In this document: piece by piece, positions 1 to 7,289 of the stretch
Position numbering within the stretch: the first letter of the stretch is position 1
Layout of the letters: the number at the start of each line of letters is the position of its first letter
Source: JACDAS01 sp046262415
GTDB lineage: Bacteria; Actinomycetota; Thermoleophilia; Gaiellales; Gaiellaceae
Direction of reading: 5' to 3'
Assembly: GCA_046262415.1 (NCBI GenBank)
Contig: JBHEMU010000039.1
Coordinates: 1-24,952, forward strand
Length of the DNA: 24,952 nt
Position numbers and translations under genes: made by a program
The notes under the pieces: generated by a model
What the model was told of the DNA's origin: nothing
The model's database searches: none
What the model saw: the letters and a program-made list of their open reading frames with translations, nothing else

Positions 1-405
1 GTCGTCGGCTGCGTCGGCCTCGTCCCGGACGTCCGCCGCGTGCCCGGCCGCTGGCGAGACGGCGACGTGATCTTCGCCGTGGCCGCCGGAGCCGAGCGCG
101 ACCTGGCGCGGGAGGCCGCGCTCGTGCGTCTCCTCTGGGACGCCAGCCCGCTGCTCAGCCTCGCGCACGACGCCGGCCGCGGCGGCTTCGAGGCCTGCCT
201 CGCGGAAGCCGCGTTCTGGAGCGGGATCGGCGCGGAGCTCGACGGACCCCCCGAGGAGGCCCGGGCGGTCGTGGCCTGCGCGCCCGAGCACGTGACCGCG
301 CTCGCCGGAGAGCTGCCGCTGCACCGGCTCGGCACCGCCGGCGGCGACTCGCTGCTCGGCAAGACGCTCGAGGAGCTGCGGGACGCCTGGGAGACGAGGA
401 GCTAG
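1..405 (+). CDS. purL: Phosphoribosylformylglycinamidine synthase, PurL subunit, C-terminal part (cut by window edge)
   Basis: PurL converts FGAR to FGAM with ATP and glutamine-derived ammonia in de novo purine synthesis. The open frame runs from base 1 without a start, so only about the last 134 residues are here. Visible family marks are the VVGCVGLVPDVRRVPG segment, the later AHDAGRGGFEACLAEA stretch (family usual form AHDxSDGG or SEGG) and an ending around LEELRDAWETRS, which matches PurL C-termini. The stretch between GDVIFAVA and the AHD motif is shorter than in typical PurL, where a loop around an LGGSE-like sequence lies, and the SDGG motif is altered to GRGG. Stop TAG at 403-405 lies two bases before purF, so the two are surely co-transcribed. 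The assignment rests on motifs plus the adjacent purF; a PurL-like paralogue is less likely. Confidence 0.85.
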   Translation, partial: VVGCVGLVPDVRRVPGRWRDGDVIFAVAAGAERDLAREAALVRLLWDASPLLSLAHDAGRGGFEACLAEAAFWSGIGAELDGPPEEARAVVACAPEHVTALAGELPLHRLGTAGGDSLLGKTLEELRDAWETRS

Positions 406-407
406 CG

Positions 408-1793
408 ATGTGCGGCGTCTTCGGCATCCACGCGCCGGGTCGTGACGTCGCGCGCGTCGCGCACTTCGGCCTGCACGCGCTGCAGCACCGCGGCCAGGAG
501 TCGGCCGGCATCGCCGTGGCTGACCGCGGGCGCCTCACCGTCCTGCGCGACATGGGCCTCGTCGCCCAGGTCTTCACCGAGCAGAAGCTCCGCGGGCTGC
601 ACGGCCAGGTCGCGATCGGCCACACGCGCTACTCGACGACCGGGTCGACGCACTGGGCGAACGCGCAGCCGGTCGTCCAGCACGGTCCGGCCCGGACGAT
701 CGCCCTGGGACACAACGGCAACCTCACGAACGCCACCGCCCTTCGCCTCGAGCTCGAGCCGGAGGGCGTCCGGCTGACCGCGACCTCGGACACGGAGCTG
801 ATCGCGGCGCTGATCGCGCACGATCCCGGGTCGCTCGAGGAGGCGGTCGCACGCGCGATGGCCCGTCTCGACGGCGCCTACTCGGTCACGGCCATCTCCG
901 AGGGGAAGCTGATCGCCTTCCGTGACCCTCACGGATTCAGGCCGCTCGTGCTCGGCCGCCTCGACGGCGACTGGGTCGTCGCTTCGGAGACCTGCGCGCT
1001 CGACCTCGTCGGCGCGGAGCTCGAGCGCGAGATCGCGCCCGGCGAGCTCGTGCTCATCGACGAGCACGGCCCGTCGGCGACCCAGGGGGTGCCGCCCGCC
1101 TCCGCGGGCTCGCTCTGCATCTTCGAGTTCTTCTACCTCGCCCGGCCCGATTCGCGTCTCGAGGGCGTCGAGGTGCACGGCGCCCGCGTGCGCATGGGCG
1201 AGCGGCTGGCCGACGAGGCGCCGGTCGACGCCGATCTCGTGCTGCCGATCCCGGACTCGGGGACGCCGGCGGCGATCGGGTTCTCGCGCCGGTCCGGGAT
1301 CCCGTTCAGCGAGGGGCTGATCAAGAACCGCTACGTCGGACGCACCTTCATCCAGCCGGACCAGGGCCTGCGGCTGCAGGGAATCAAGCTGAAGTTCAAC
1401 CCGCTCGCCGAGGTCACCGGGAAGCGCGTCGTCGTCGTGGACGACTCGATCGTGCGCGGCAACACGACCCGCCAGCTCGTCGCGATGCTCTTCGACGCGG
1501 GGGCGGCGGAGGTGCACGTCCGCGTCTCCTCGCCGCCGGTGCTCGGGCCGTGCTTCTACGGCATGGACTTCGCCGGCGAGGGCGAGCTGATCGCCGCGGG
1601 CCGCACGGTCGAGGAGGTGCGGGCGCACGTCGGCGCCACGTCCCTCGCGTACCTCTCCCTGGAAGGCCTCCAGGCCTCGACGCGCCGGCCGGAGTCGAGA
1701 CTGTGCCGCGCGTGCCTGACGCGGGAGTACCCGACCGAGGTGCCGGCCGGCCTCAGCGTCGAGAAGCGCCGCTTCGAGCCCGCGCGCGCGTAG
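408..1793 (+). CDS. purF: Amidophosphoribosyltransferase (glutamine PRPP amidotransferase)
   Basis: This cytoplasmic enzyme makes 5-phosphoribosylamine from PRPP and glutamine, the committed step of purine synthesis. The protein has 461 residues, normal for the family. It begins MCGVFG, so removal of Met exposes the Ntn-type glutaminase nucleophile Cys directly, without the long propeptide of the Bacillus enzyme. The N-terminal half is the glutaminase domain (QHRGQESAGIA, GHTRYSTTG, GHNGNL). The C-terminal half is a phosphoribosyltransferase fold with the PRPP loop VVVVDDSIVRGNTTRQ near residues 345-360. The four cysteines expected to bind a 4Fe-4S cluster in the Bacillus-type enzyme are present (SLCIFEF, GPCFYGMDF and both in LCRACLTREYP). 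A good Shine-Dalgarno GAGGAG at 396-401 lies 6 nt before the ATG and overlaps the purL 3' end. Confidence 0.97.
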   Translation: MCGVFGIHAPGRDVARVAHFGLHALQHRGQESAGIAVADRGRLTVLRDMGLVAQVFTEQKLRGLHGQVAIGHTRYSTTGSTHWANAQPVVQHGPARTIALGHNGNLTNATALRLELEPEGVRLTATSDTELIAALIAHDPGSLEEAVARAMARLDGAYSVTAISEGKLIAFRDPHGFRPLVLGRLDGDWVVASETCALDLVGAELEREIAPGELVLIDEHGPSATQGVPPASAGSLCIFEFFYLARPDSRLEGVEVHGARVRMGERLADEAPVDADLVLPIPDSGTPAAIGFSRRSGIPFSEGLIKNRYVGRTFIQPDQGLRLQGIKLKFNPLAEVTGKRVVVVDDSIVRGNTTRQLVAMLFDAGAAEVHVRVSSPPVLGPCFYGMDFAGEGELIAAGRTVEEVRAHVGATSLAYLSLEGLQASTRRPESRLCRACLTREYPTEVPAGLSVEKRRFEPARA

Positions 1794-1798
1794 CTCCC

Positions 1799-1820
1799 GG
1801 GGCGGCGCGGCCGCCGCCCC
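1799..1820 (+). terminator. GC-rich hairpin after purF
   Basis: A perfect 8-bp stem, GGGGCGGC pairing with GCCGCCCC around the loop GCGGCC, starts 5 bases after the purF stop. No T tract follows. It may act as a terminator or 3' stabilising structure between convergent purF and the small membrane protein gene; there is no proof of function. Confidence 0.45.
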
Positions 1821-1839
1821 GAATGGCCTGCCTCTCCAG

Positions 1840-2103
1840 CTAGTGCTCCAGGACGCGGCTCGCCTTGGCGATGCCGCGGCTGAGCAGGTAGCCGACCGTC
1901 AGCGCCGTCAGCGCGGTCACGAAGCCGGTGGAATCGACCCTGTCGTCGATGAGTGCGATCAGGCCGACGACGAGGACGACCAGCAGCCAGATCAGGAACT
2001 CCGGGTTGGGCATGGGGATCCCGGCGAGCGGGTTCGGCCCGCGGCCGTGGTACCCGTAGCCCTGAGGCTGCTCCGGAGGTGGTGTCGAGGGGGTTGTCGC
2101 CAT
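1840..2103 (-). CDS. Small membrane protein with two predicted helices
   Basis: The product has 87 residues and belongs to no family I recognise. The first ~35 residues are soluble and rich in Pro, Gln, Gly and Tyr (PSTPPPEQPQGYGYHG). Two hydrophobic stretches follow: FLIWLLVVLVVGLIALI and, after a short charged turn (DDRVDST), TGFVTALTALTVGYLLSRG. The C-terminus is basic. The start is well supported: AAAGGAG (plus-strand bases 2109-2115) lies 5 nt upstream of the ATG, one of the clearest ribosome binding sites in the window. The gene is convergent with purF and sits in the stretch separating purF from purM. Role unknown; a small integral membrane protein is all that can be said. Confidence 0.75.
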   Translation of the reverse strand: MATTPSTPPPEQPQGYGYHGRGPNPLAGIPMPNPEFLIWLLVVLVVGLIALIDDRVDSTGFVTALTALTVGYLLSRGIAKASRVLEH

Positions 2104-2184
2104 ACCTGCTCCTTTGTCGGGGGAAGGGCAGGATCTTAGTTCCATCGGGGCCCGAGGAGGAAACGGCCGCTCTACGATCCGGTG

Positions 2185-2799
2185 GTGCGGCTCTTCCACT
2201 ACCACCTGGTGACGAGCATGGTTCGGCCCGTGGAGGAGCGCTACCTCGCCAAGCTCGGCTTCGAGCTCGTGGCCCGCTATGGCTACCTCGGCGAGGAGGT
2301 GGTCGGCTTCGAGCCGGGGTTCTCCTGGGAGGATCTCGACGCGCGCGGCTTCCGGCTGCGGCTGGTCGAGCTCCAGCGCGGCGCGGTCAACGTCGTCGTC
2401 CAGCCCGGGCAGTGGGAGCTGCCGCCCCGCGTCGACCACGTCGGCATCGCGCTCGAGGACGAGCCCTACCTCGAGGTGATCGGCCGGGCGACGATGCTCG
2501 GACGCGGGGTGCAGCAGCACGGCGGCCGGCGCACGTTCGTGGCGACCGAGGCCGGCTACCGGCTGGAGATCCACCCGCGACGCGACTGGATCGACGAGCT
2601 GCTCGCCCGCGACGACGTGCTCGCGCTCCGCGAGCTCAGGCTCCGTGCGGAGGACCCGGAGCGCAAGGCGCTGGCTCTGGCCGAGCTGCTCGGCCTCGAG
2701 CCCGACGACGGCTCCGTCGCGATCGGCGACGCGGTCGTCACCTTCACGCCGGGCGGGCCGAAGGGCCGGCCGGAGCTCGAGGCAGAGCTCTTCGGCTAG
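2185..2799 (+). CDS. VOC/glyoxalase-like protein of unknown function
   Basis: The reading frame encodes about 204 residues. The segment RVDHVGIALEDEPYLEVIGRA and the later RRTFVATEAGYRLEIHPR look like the strands of a vicinal-oxygen-chelate (glyoxalase/dioxygenase fold) domain, but I cannot see a clear complete set of metal ligands, so enzyme activity is uncertain. GTG at 2182 and GTG at 2185 are both possible starts. I prefer 2185 because a TACGAT hexamer (2173-2178) lies 6 nt before it, the spacing seen at other genes here, and no well-placed Shine-Dalgarno exists. The stop codon TAG (2797-2799) overlaps the stop of the convergent GNAT gene inside a CTAG tetranucleotide. Its place inside the pur locus does not by itself imply a purine role. 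Confidence 0.75.
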   Translation: MRLFHYHLVTSMVRPVEERYLAKLGFELVARYGYLGEEVVGFEPGFSWEDLDARGFRLRLVELQRGAVNVVVQPGQWELPPRVDHVGIALEDEPYLEVIGRATMLGRGVQQHGGRRTFVATEAGYRLEIHPRRDWIDELLARDDVLALRELRLRAEDPERKALALAELLGLEPDDGSVAIGDAVVTFTPGGPKGRPELEAELFG

Positions 2800-3617
2800 C
2801 GGCGCGAGCTGCCTGGCGGGGACCAGACGTACGGCGTCGTCGTCGTCACCGCGACGAACCCGAGCCGCTCGAGAATCGGCCGGCTCTCGTCCGAGGCGTC
2901 GACCTCGAGGTAACGGCAGCCGCGCTCTGCGGCGAGCCTGGCTCGACGGGCGACGAGCGCGCGGTAGATGCCCCGGCCGCGCCAGGCCGGCAGCGTTCCC
3001 CCGCCCCACAGCGTCGCGAACTCCGTCCCGGAGGGAAAGCGCACCCAGCCTGCGCACACGACGACATCGCCGGCCTCGGCGACGAAGATCCTCAGGCCGT
3101 CGGGGTCGGCTGCCCGCTCCTCCGCGAGGCTGTCGAGGATCCAGCCGTGGTCGTCTCCCCAGATCGCCTCTTCCATCCGGGCGATCCGCCCGAGGTCGGC
3201 GGGATTGGACACCTCACGCAGAACCACCCCCTCCGGCACGCTCGGCTCGCTCGCGATCGCGGCAACGGGAGCGATCACTACCGTCTCCGTGTCTTCAGGC
3301 ACGAGACCGGCCGCGCGCAGTCGCTCCGGGAGGTCTGCCGGGCGATCGTGGCCGTGCAGCTTCCACTCGAAGGGCTCGCCGCGCTCGACGAAGATCCGCA
3401 CCTGTCGCTCAATCAGCTCGTCCAGCTCGCGGCCGTCGAGGCCCGCGAGGTCGCGATACTCGACCCACCCGCGTCCCACCAGGCCGACCGTGCGCACCAA
3501 CGGACCGTCGCGCTCGACGCGAGCACGATCGGGAAGCGGGTCGTGCACGTGCGCGCGCAGCTGCGCGTCGTAGGCGCCGAGCAGCGCCCTGATGTGTTCG
3601 GCCCGTGTCCGGTCCAC
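2796..3617 (-). CDS. GNAT-family N-acetyltransferase
   Basis: The protein has 273 residues. Its C-terminal half carries a GNAT acetyl-CoA binding core: VVVCAGWVRFPSGTEFATLW strands, then the motif A pyrophosphate loop in LPAWRGRGIYRALV (R/Q-x-x-G-x-G/A form) and the closing DASDESRPILERLGF segment typical of the family. The N-terminal ~120 residues (including LDELIERQVRIFVERGEPFEWKLH as two adjoining parts) are a family-specific extension that may bind the acceptor; the substrate cannot be told from sequence. The GTG start at 3617 is chosen because a TAAGCT hexamer (plus-strand 3625-3630) lies 7 nt upstream, consistent with a leaderless transcript. It is divergent from purM with only 62 bp between starts and convergent with the VOC-like gene. 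Confidence 0.88.
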   Translation of the reverse strand: MDRTRAEHIRALLGAYDAQLRAHVHDPLPDRARVERDGPLVRTVGLVGRGWVEYRDLAGLDGRELDELIERQVRIFVERGEPFEWKLHGHDRPADLPERLRAAGLVPEDTETVVIAPVAAIASEPSVPEGVVLREVSNPADLGRIARMEEAIWGDDHGWILDSLAEERAADPDGLRIFVAEAGDVVVCAGWVRFPSGTEFATLWGGGTLPAWRGRGIYRALVARRARLAAERGCRYLEVDASDESRPILERLGFVAVTTTTPYVWSPPGSSRR

Positions 3618-3679
3618 GACGGCGAGCTTAGGCCGTGCGTCCTCCTCAGAGCGCGTCCCAGCGGTCGTAGACTCGCGAG
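3618..3679. promoter_or_regulatory. Back-to-back divergent promoters for the GNAT gene and purM
   Basis: This 62-bp gap holds two candidate -10 hexamers facing outward: TAAGCT on the minus strand (plus bases 3625-3630), 7 nt from the GNAT GTG, and TAGACT on the plus strand (3668-3673), 6 nt from the purM GTG. Neither start has a convincing Shine-Dalgarno, so both mRNAs are probably leaderless. Clear -35 elements are not visible. Confidence 0.5.
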
Positions 3680-4630
3680 GTGCCCGACCGCGAGACCACC
3701 TACGCAGCCGCCGGCGTCTCGCTCGCGACCGCCGACGCCGTCGCCCACAGGCTGCGCCGCGCCGTCGAGTCGACCCGCACCGGGCCGGTCGCCGGGCTCT
3801 TCGGCGGCTTCGCCGGCCTCTACGCCCTGGACGAGCGGCGCTACCTCGCCGCCTCCACGGACGGAGTCGGCTCCAAGCTCGTGCTCTCCCGGCGCGCCGG
3901 CCGGCTGCGCGACGCCGGCAAGGATCTCGCCGCCCACTGCATCAACGACGTGCTGACGACGGGCGCCGAGCCGCTCTTCCTGCTCGACTACGTGGCGGCG
4001 AGCCGGATCGAGCTCGAGCAGGTTGCCGAGCTCGTGGAGGGCGCGGCCGAGGTGTGCCGGGCAGCCGGCTGCGCCCTGATCGGCGGCGAGACGGCGGAGC
4101 TGCCGGGGATCTACCGCGAGGAGGAGCTCGACTTCGCCGGCACCTGCGTGGGCCTCGTGGAGCGAGAGCGGCTGATCGACGGGTCGCGCGTCGCCGACGG
4201 CGACGTCGTCCTCGGCCTGCCCTCCTCGGGGCTGCACGCGAACGGATTCTCGCTGGTTCGCCGGCTCGTGGGCGACGACCCGTTCGACGCCGACCTGCTG
4301 CTCGCCCCCACGAGGCTCTACTTGGAGGACGTCCGGGAGCTGCGCCGCCGCGCGGACGTGCGGGCGCTCGCCCACGTCACCGGCGGCGGGATCGCCGGCA
4401 ACCTCTCCCGCGTGCTGCCGGACGGCCTCGGTGCCCGGATCGATGCGTCGAGCTGGGAGCGGCCGCCCGTGTACGCATGGCTCGACGAGCAGGGCGTCGA
4501 CGAGGAGGAGCAGCGCCGCGTCTTCAACCTCGGCATCGGCTACTGCGCGATCGTCCCCGCGCCGGCAGCCGGCGCGGGCCTCGCGATCGGACGCGTCGAA
4601 CAGGGCGTCGAGGGAGTCTCGTGGACGTGA
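3680..4630 (+). CDS. purM: Phosphoribosylformylglycinamidine cyclo-ligase (AIR synthetase)
   Basis: PurM closes the imidazole ring, turning FGAM into AIR with ATP in the cytoplasm. The protein has 316 residues, slightly shorter than the usual ~340. Family motifs in order are TYAAAGVSL (the Y-x-x-AGV start), STDGVGSKLVLS, CINDVLTTGAEPLFLLDY, GGETAELPGIY, LPSSGLHANGFSLVRRL, LAHVTGGGIAGNLSRVLP and FNLGIGYCAI. GTG at 3680 is preferred because TAGACT at 3668-3673 lies 6 nt upstream. The 3' end overlaps the purN start by 10 bases, and purN overlaps purH, so purM-N-H form one translationally coupled operon. The tail after the FNLGIGY motif is short, which explains the reduced length. Confidence 0.96.
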   Translation: MPDRETTYAAAGVSLATADAVAHRLRRAVESTRTGPVAGLFGGFAGLYALDERRYLAASTDGVGSKLVLSRRAGRLRDAGKDLAAHCINDVLTTGAEPLFLLDYVAASRIELEQVAELVEGAAEVCRAAGCALIGGETAELPGIYREEELDFAGTCVGLVERERLIDGSRVADGDVVLGLPSSGLHANGFSLVRRLVGDDPFDADLLLAPTRLYLEDVRELRRRADVRALAHVTGGGIAGNLSRVLPDGLGARIDASSWERPPVYAWLDEQGVDEEEQRRVFNLGIGYCAIVPAPAAGAGLAIGRVEQGVEGVSWT

Positions 4631-5184
4631 TCGGCGTGCTCGTCAGCGGCGAGGGGACGAACCTCCAGGCGCTGATCGACGACGGCCTGCCCGTGGTCGC
4701 GGTCGCGTCGAACCGGCCGGGCGTGCCCGCACTCGACCGGGCCCGGGCGGCCCGGATCGACACGGCCGTCTTCGCGCTCGAGGATTACGGCTCGCGCGAG
4801 GAGCGCGACGCGGCGATGGGGGACTGGCTGGAGAACCGGGGCGTCTCGCTCGTCGTCTGCGCCGGCTACATGCACCTGCTCCGGGCGCCCTTCCTGGAGC
4901 GCTTCCGGGGGCGGGTCGTCAACACGCACTCGGCCCCCCTGCCGGAGTTTCCGGGTCCGCGTCCGATCGAGGACGTCCTCGCCGCCGGCGTCGCCGAGAC
5001 CGCGGCGACGGTGCACTACGTCGACGAGGGGATCGACACCGGGCCCGTGATCGCCGCGGAGCGGGTTCCCGTGCGCGAGGACGACTCGGTCGAGACGCTC
5101 AGGCAGCGGGTCCAGGCGGTCGAGCACCGGCTGCTGCCGGCAGCCGTCCGGTCGCTCCTCGCCGAAGGGGCCGTGCGCACGTGA
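4621..5184 (+). CDS. purN: Phosphoribosylglycinamide formyltransferase
   Basis: PurN transfers a formyl group from 10-formyl-THF to GAR. The protein has 187 residues, normal for the family. The N-terminus IGVLVSGEGTNLQALID is the phosphate-binding start of the fold. The catalytic triad of the family (Asn, His, Asp) is visible as N101 and H103 in VVNTHSAPLPEF and D139 in VDEGIDTGPVI. The loop after the His is unusual: most family members read HPSLLP, here it is HSAPLP, but the catalytic residues are intact. Start GTG at 4621 lies inside the purM 3' end; AGGGAG at 4611-4616 is a plausible ribosome binding site 4 nt upstream. The TGA stop overlaps the purH start (GTGA), pointing to translational coupling. 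Confidence 0.95.
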   Translation: MDVIGVLVSGEGTNLQALIDDGLPVVAVASNRPGVPALDRARAARIDTAVFALEDYGSREERDAAMGDWLENRGVSLVVCAGYMHLLRAPFLERFRGRVVNTHSAPLPEFPGPRPIEDVLAAGVAETAATVHYVDEGIDTGPVIAAERVPVREDDSVETLRQRVQAVEHRLLPAAVRSLLAEGAVRT

Positions 5185-6722
5185 GCCTGCGGGCGCTGCT
5201 CTCCGTCTACGACAAGCAAGGGCTCGAGGCCTTCGCCCGTGGACTCTCGGAGCTGGGCTTCGAGCTGGTCGCGAGCGGGGGCACCGCCGAGCACCTGACG
5301 GGCCACGGGCTCGAGGTGACGCCGGTCGACGAGCTGACCGACGTGCCCGCCCTGCTCGAGGGCCGGGTCAAGACGCTGCACCCCAGCATCCACGCGGCGA
5401 TCCTGGCGCGGCGGGACCGCCCCGGAGACCTGGCGACGCTCGAGGAGCACGGAATCGAGCCGTTCGACCTCGTCTGCGTCAACTTCTACCCCTTCGCCGG
5501 CGTCGTCGCCCGTCACGGAGTGCGGGAGGAGGACGCCGTCGAGATGATCGACATCGGCGGCCCGGCGATGCTCCGCGCGGCCGCCAAGAACTTCGGGCAC
5601 GTGATCGCCGTGTGCCGGCCGGAACGCTACGACGCCGTGCTGGAGGAGCTGCGCGACGGCGGGGGCGGGCTCGCCGAGGAGGCGCGGCGGGAGCTCGCGG
5701 CGGAGGCGTTCGCCGTCACCGCCTGCTACGAGGCCTCGATCGCCGCCTGGTTCGGCGACCGGCAGAGCTTTCCCCAGATGCTGATCCCCTCGTTCGAGAA
5801 GACGCTCGACCTCGCCTACGGGGAGAACCCGCACCAGCGCGCCGCCTACTACGCCGAGGTCGGCGCCCGCCGGCACCTGCTCTCGATGGTCGAGCAGCTG
5901 CACGGCCGGCAGCTCTCGCTGGTCAACCTCTACGACCTCTCCGCGGGGCGGCTGCTCCTGCGCGAGTTCACGGTCCCGGCCTGCGCGCTCGTCAAGCACG
6001 CCAATCCCTGCGGCGTCGCCGTCGCCGCCACGATCGAGGAGGCGTACGACCGCGCCCTCGCGTGCGACCCCGTCTCGGCGTTCGGGGTCGTCTGCGTCGT
6101 CAACCGGCCGGTGACCGCCGCGCTGGCCGAGCGACTCGCAGAGCGGTTCGTCGACGTCCTCTTCGCGCCCGGCTACGAGGAAGGCGCGCTCGACACGCTC
6201 CGCGCGAAGGAAGGGACGAGGATCCTCGTCGACAACGAGCGCCGCCGCTTCAGCGCGGGCGAGAAGGACTACCGGCGCGTGCTGGGCGGCCTGCTCGTGC
6301 AGGACCGCGACTGGGACGTCGAGGAGCGGGAATCGATGCAGGTCGTCTGCGGCTCGCCCTCCGAGACGCTGTGGGGCGACCTGCTCTTCGCGTGGCGCGC
6401 CTGCAAGCACGTCAGCTCGAACGCGATCGTGCTCGCGCGCGACCTGGCGACGATCGGCATCGGCGGCGGGCAGACCAGCCGGGTCGACGCCGTCCGGCTC
6501 GCGGTCGACAAGGCGAGGCTGCACGGGCACGAGCTGGACGGGTCGGTGCTCGCCTCGGACGCGTTCTTCCCCTTCCCCGACGGTCCCCAGGCCGCGCTCG
6601 AGGCCGGTGTGGCGGCGGTGATCCAGCCCGGCGGCTCCAAGCGCGACCCCGACGTGATCGCCGCCGTCGAGCGGGCGGGGGCGGTGATGGTGTTCACGGG
6701 GCGGCGGCATTTCCGCCACTGA
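5181..6722 (+). CDS. purH: Bifunctional AICAR formyltransferase/IMP cyclohydrolase
   Basis: PurH catalyses the last two steps to IMP: formylation of AICAR and ring closure. The protein has 513 residues, typical of the fused enzyme. The N-terminal cyclohydrolase domain (about residues 1-190) shows LLSVYDKQGLEAFA, ELVASGGTA, RVKTLHPSIHAAIL, VNFYPF and IDIGGPAMLRAAAKN. The C-terminal formyltransferase domain shows LAYGENPHQRAAYY, VKHANPCGVAVA, DPVSAFGVVCVV, IGIGGGQTSRVDAVRLA, SDAFFPFPDG and the terminal GRRHFRH. The Lys-His pair of the KHANPCG motif, needed for formyl transfer, is intact. The GTG start overlaps the purN stop by 4 bases. It ends 23 bp from a convergent minus-strand gene. Confidence 0.97.
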   Translation: MSLRALLSVYDKQGLEAFARGLSELGFELVASGGTAEHLTGHGLEVTPVDELTDVPALLEGRVKTLHPSIHAAILARRDRPGDLATLEEHGIEPFDLVCVNFYPFAGVVARHGVREEDAVEMIDIGGPAMLRAAAKNFGHVIAVCRPERYDAVLEELRDGGGGLAEEARRELAAEAFAVTACYEASIAAWFGDRQSFPQMLIPSFEKTLDLAYGENPHQRAAYYAEVGARRHLLSMVEQLHGRQLSLVNLYDLSAGRLLLREFTVPACALVKHANPCGVAVAATIEEAYDRALACDPVSAFGVVCVVNRPVTAALAERLAERFVDVLFAPGYEEGALDTLRAKEGTRILVDNERRRFSAGEKDYRRVLGGLLVQDRDWDVEERESMQVVCGSPSETLWGDLLFAWRACKHVSSNAIVLARDLATIGIGGGQTSRVDAVRLAVDKARLHGHELDGSVLASDAFFPFPDGPQAALEAGVAAVIQPGGSKRDPDVIAAVERAGAVMVFTGRRHFRH

Positions 6723-6734
6723 CGCTCGATCGAG
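6723..6734. terminator. Short palindrome after purH
   Basis: GCTCGATCGAGC directly after the purH stop is a perfect 12-base palindrome in the 23-bp gap between convergent genes. It has no T tract. It could weakly terminate or be chance, since CTCGA-type words are common in this DNA. Confidence 0.25.
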
Positions 6735-6745
6735 CCCGATCGCAC

Positions 6746-7289
6746 TCAGACTCGACCGAGGCTCACGAGAACGGCATTCAGTCGGTCGCCCGTGCGCTTC
6801 CTATAGGTCTCCCGCATCAGCTCGACCCTGCCCAGGAGACGCCCGACCTCGACCAGACCAGCGCTGATTGCTCCCTCGACGAAGACGAGATCATGCGGGC
6901 GACCGGCTGCGAGCTTCGCCAGGAGCAGGTCGTGTACCTCGAGGCACCAGGCGTTGACCGGCCGGCCGGCGCTCAGGGCGCTCGGTATCTCGAGCCGCAC
7001 CAGCCGTTCCTCCCATCCATCCGGGGGCAACCGCCGTCTCGGGCCCGACGCCGTGCGCGTAGTAGCCATAGGTCTCGTGGAAGCGGGATCCGTTTCCGAT
7101 TGCCCCGTCGATCTCGTCAGCCCGTCCGGGATCGCCCCTCGGATAGAGGTCGACCTCGAGGGACTGAAGAAGCGCTTCTGGAGCATGAAGATGGCGTGCC
7201 AGAACGGCCTGGCTTCCGATCACGACGAGGTCGTCGCCGACGACGTCAGCGGCTGCTCGAAGGACATGCTCGAACTCCGCGCGCTTCAA
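6746..7289 (-). pseudogene. DUF6036-like nucleotidyltransferase, frameshifted
   Basis: One gene is split over two minus-strand frames. The first part reads LKRAEFEHVLRAAADVVG, VVIGSQAVLARH, SLEVDLYPRGDP, ADEIDGAIGNGS, YYAHGVGPETAVAP. The second, in another frame, reads DGWEERLVRLEIPS, VNAWCLEVHDLLLAKLAAGR, and ends LNAVLVSLGRV. Removing one base from the G5 run at plus-strand 7023-7027 joins them as ETAVAPDGWEERL, giving about 180 residues; the span of 544 bases is 3n+1, as expected for one extra base. The GS...EVD pattern fits a nucleotidyltransferase fold like DUF6036/AbiEii-type proteins, although the first acid of the usual DxD is Glu. The TTG start at 7289 overlaps the stop of the upstream HTH gene (TTGA), with GAGGAA upstream, so the pair is coupled. 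It may be inactive, or the extra base may be a sequencing error. Confidence 0.75.

Noticed and set aside
402..1628. Long minus-strand open frame opposite purF
   Set aside because: It is the antisense shadow of purF in GC-rich DNA, rich in Arg and Asp repeats and with no family motif.
1953..3956. Long plus-strand frame crossing several genes
   Set aside because: It crosses the small membrane protein, VOC-like, GNAT and purM genes in wrong frames and is almost entirely Arg, Ala, Pro and Gly.
5016..6719. 567-residue minus-strand open frame opposite purN/purH
   Set aside because: Antisense shadow; composition of Arg, Asp, Val and His runs without domain features, whereas purH on the other strand has every expected motif.
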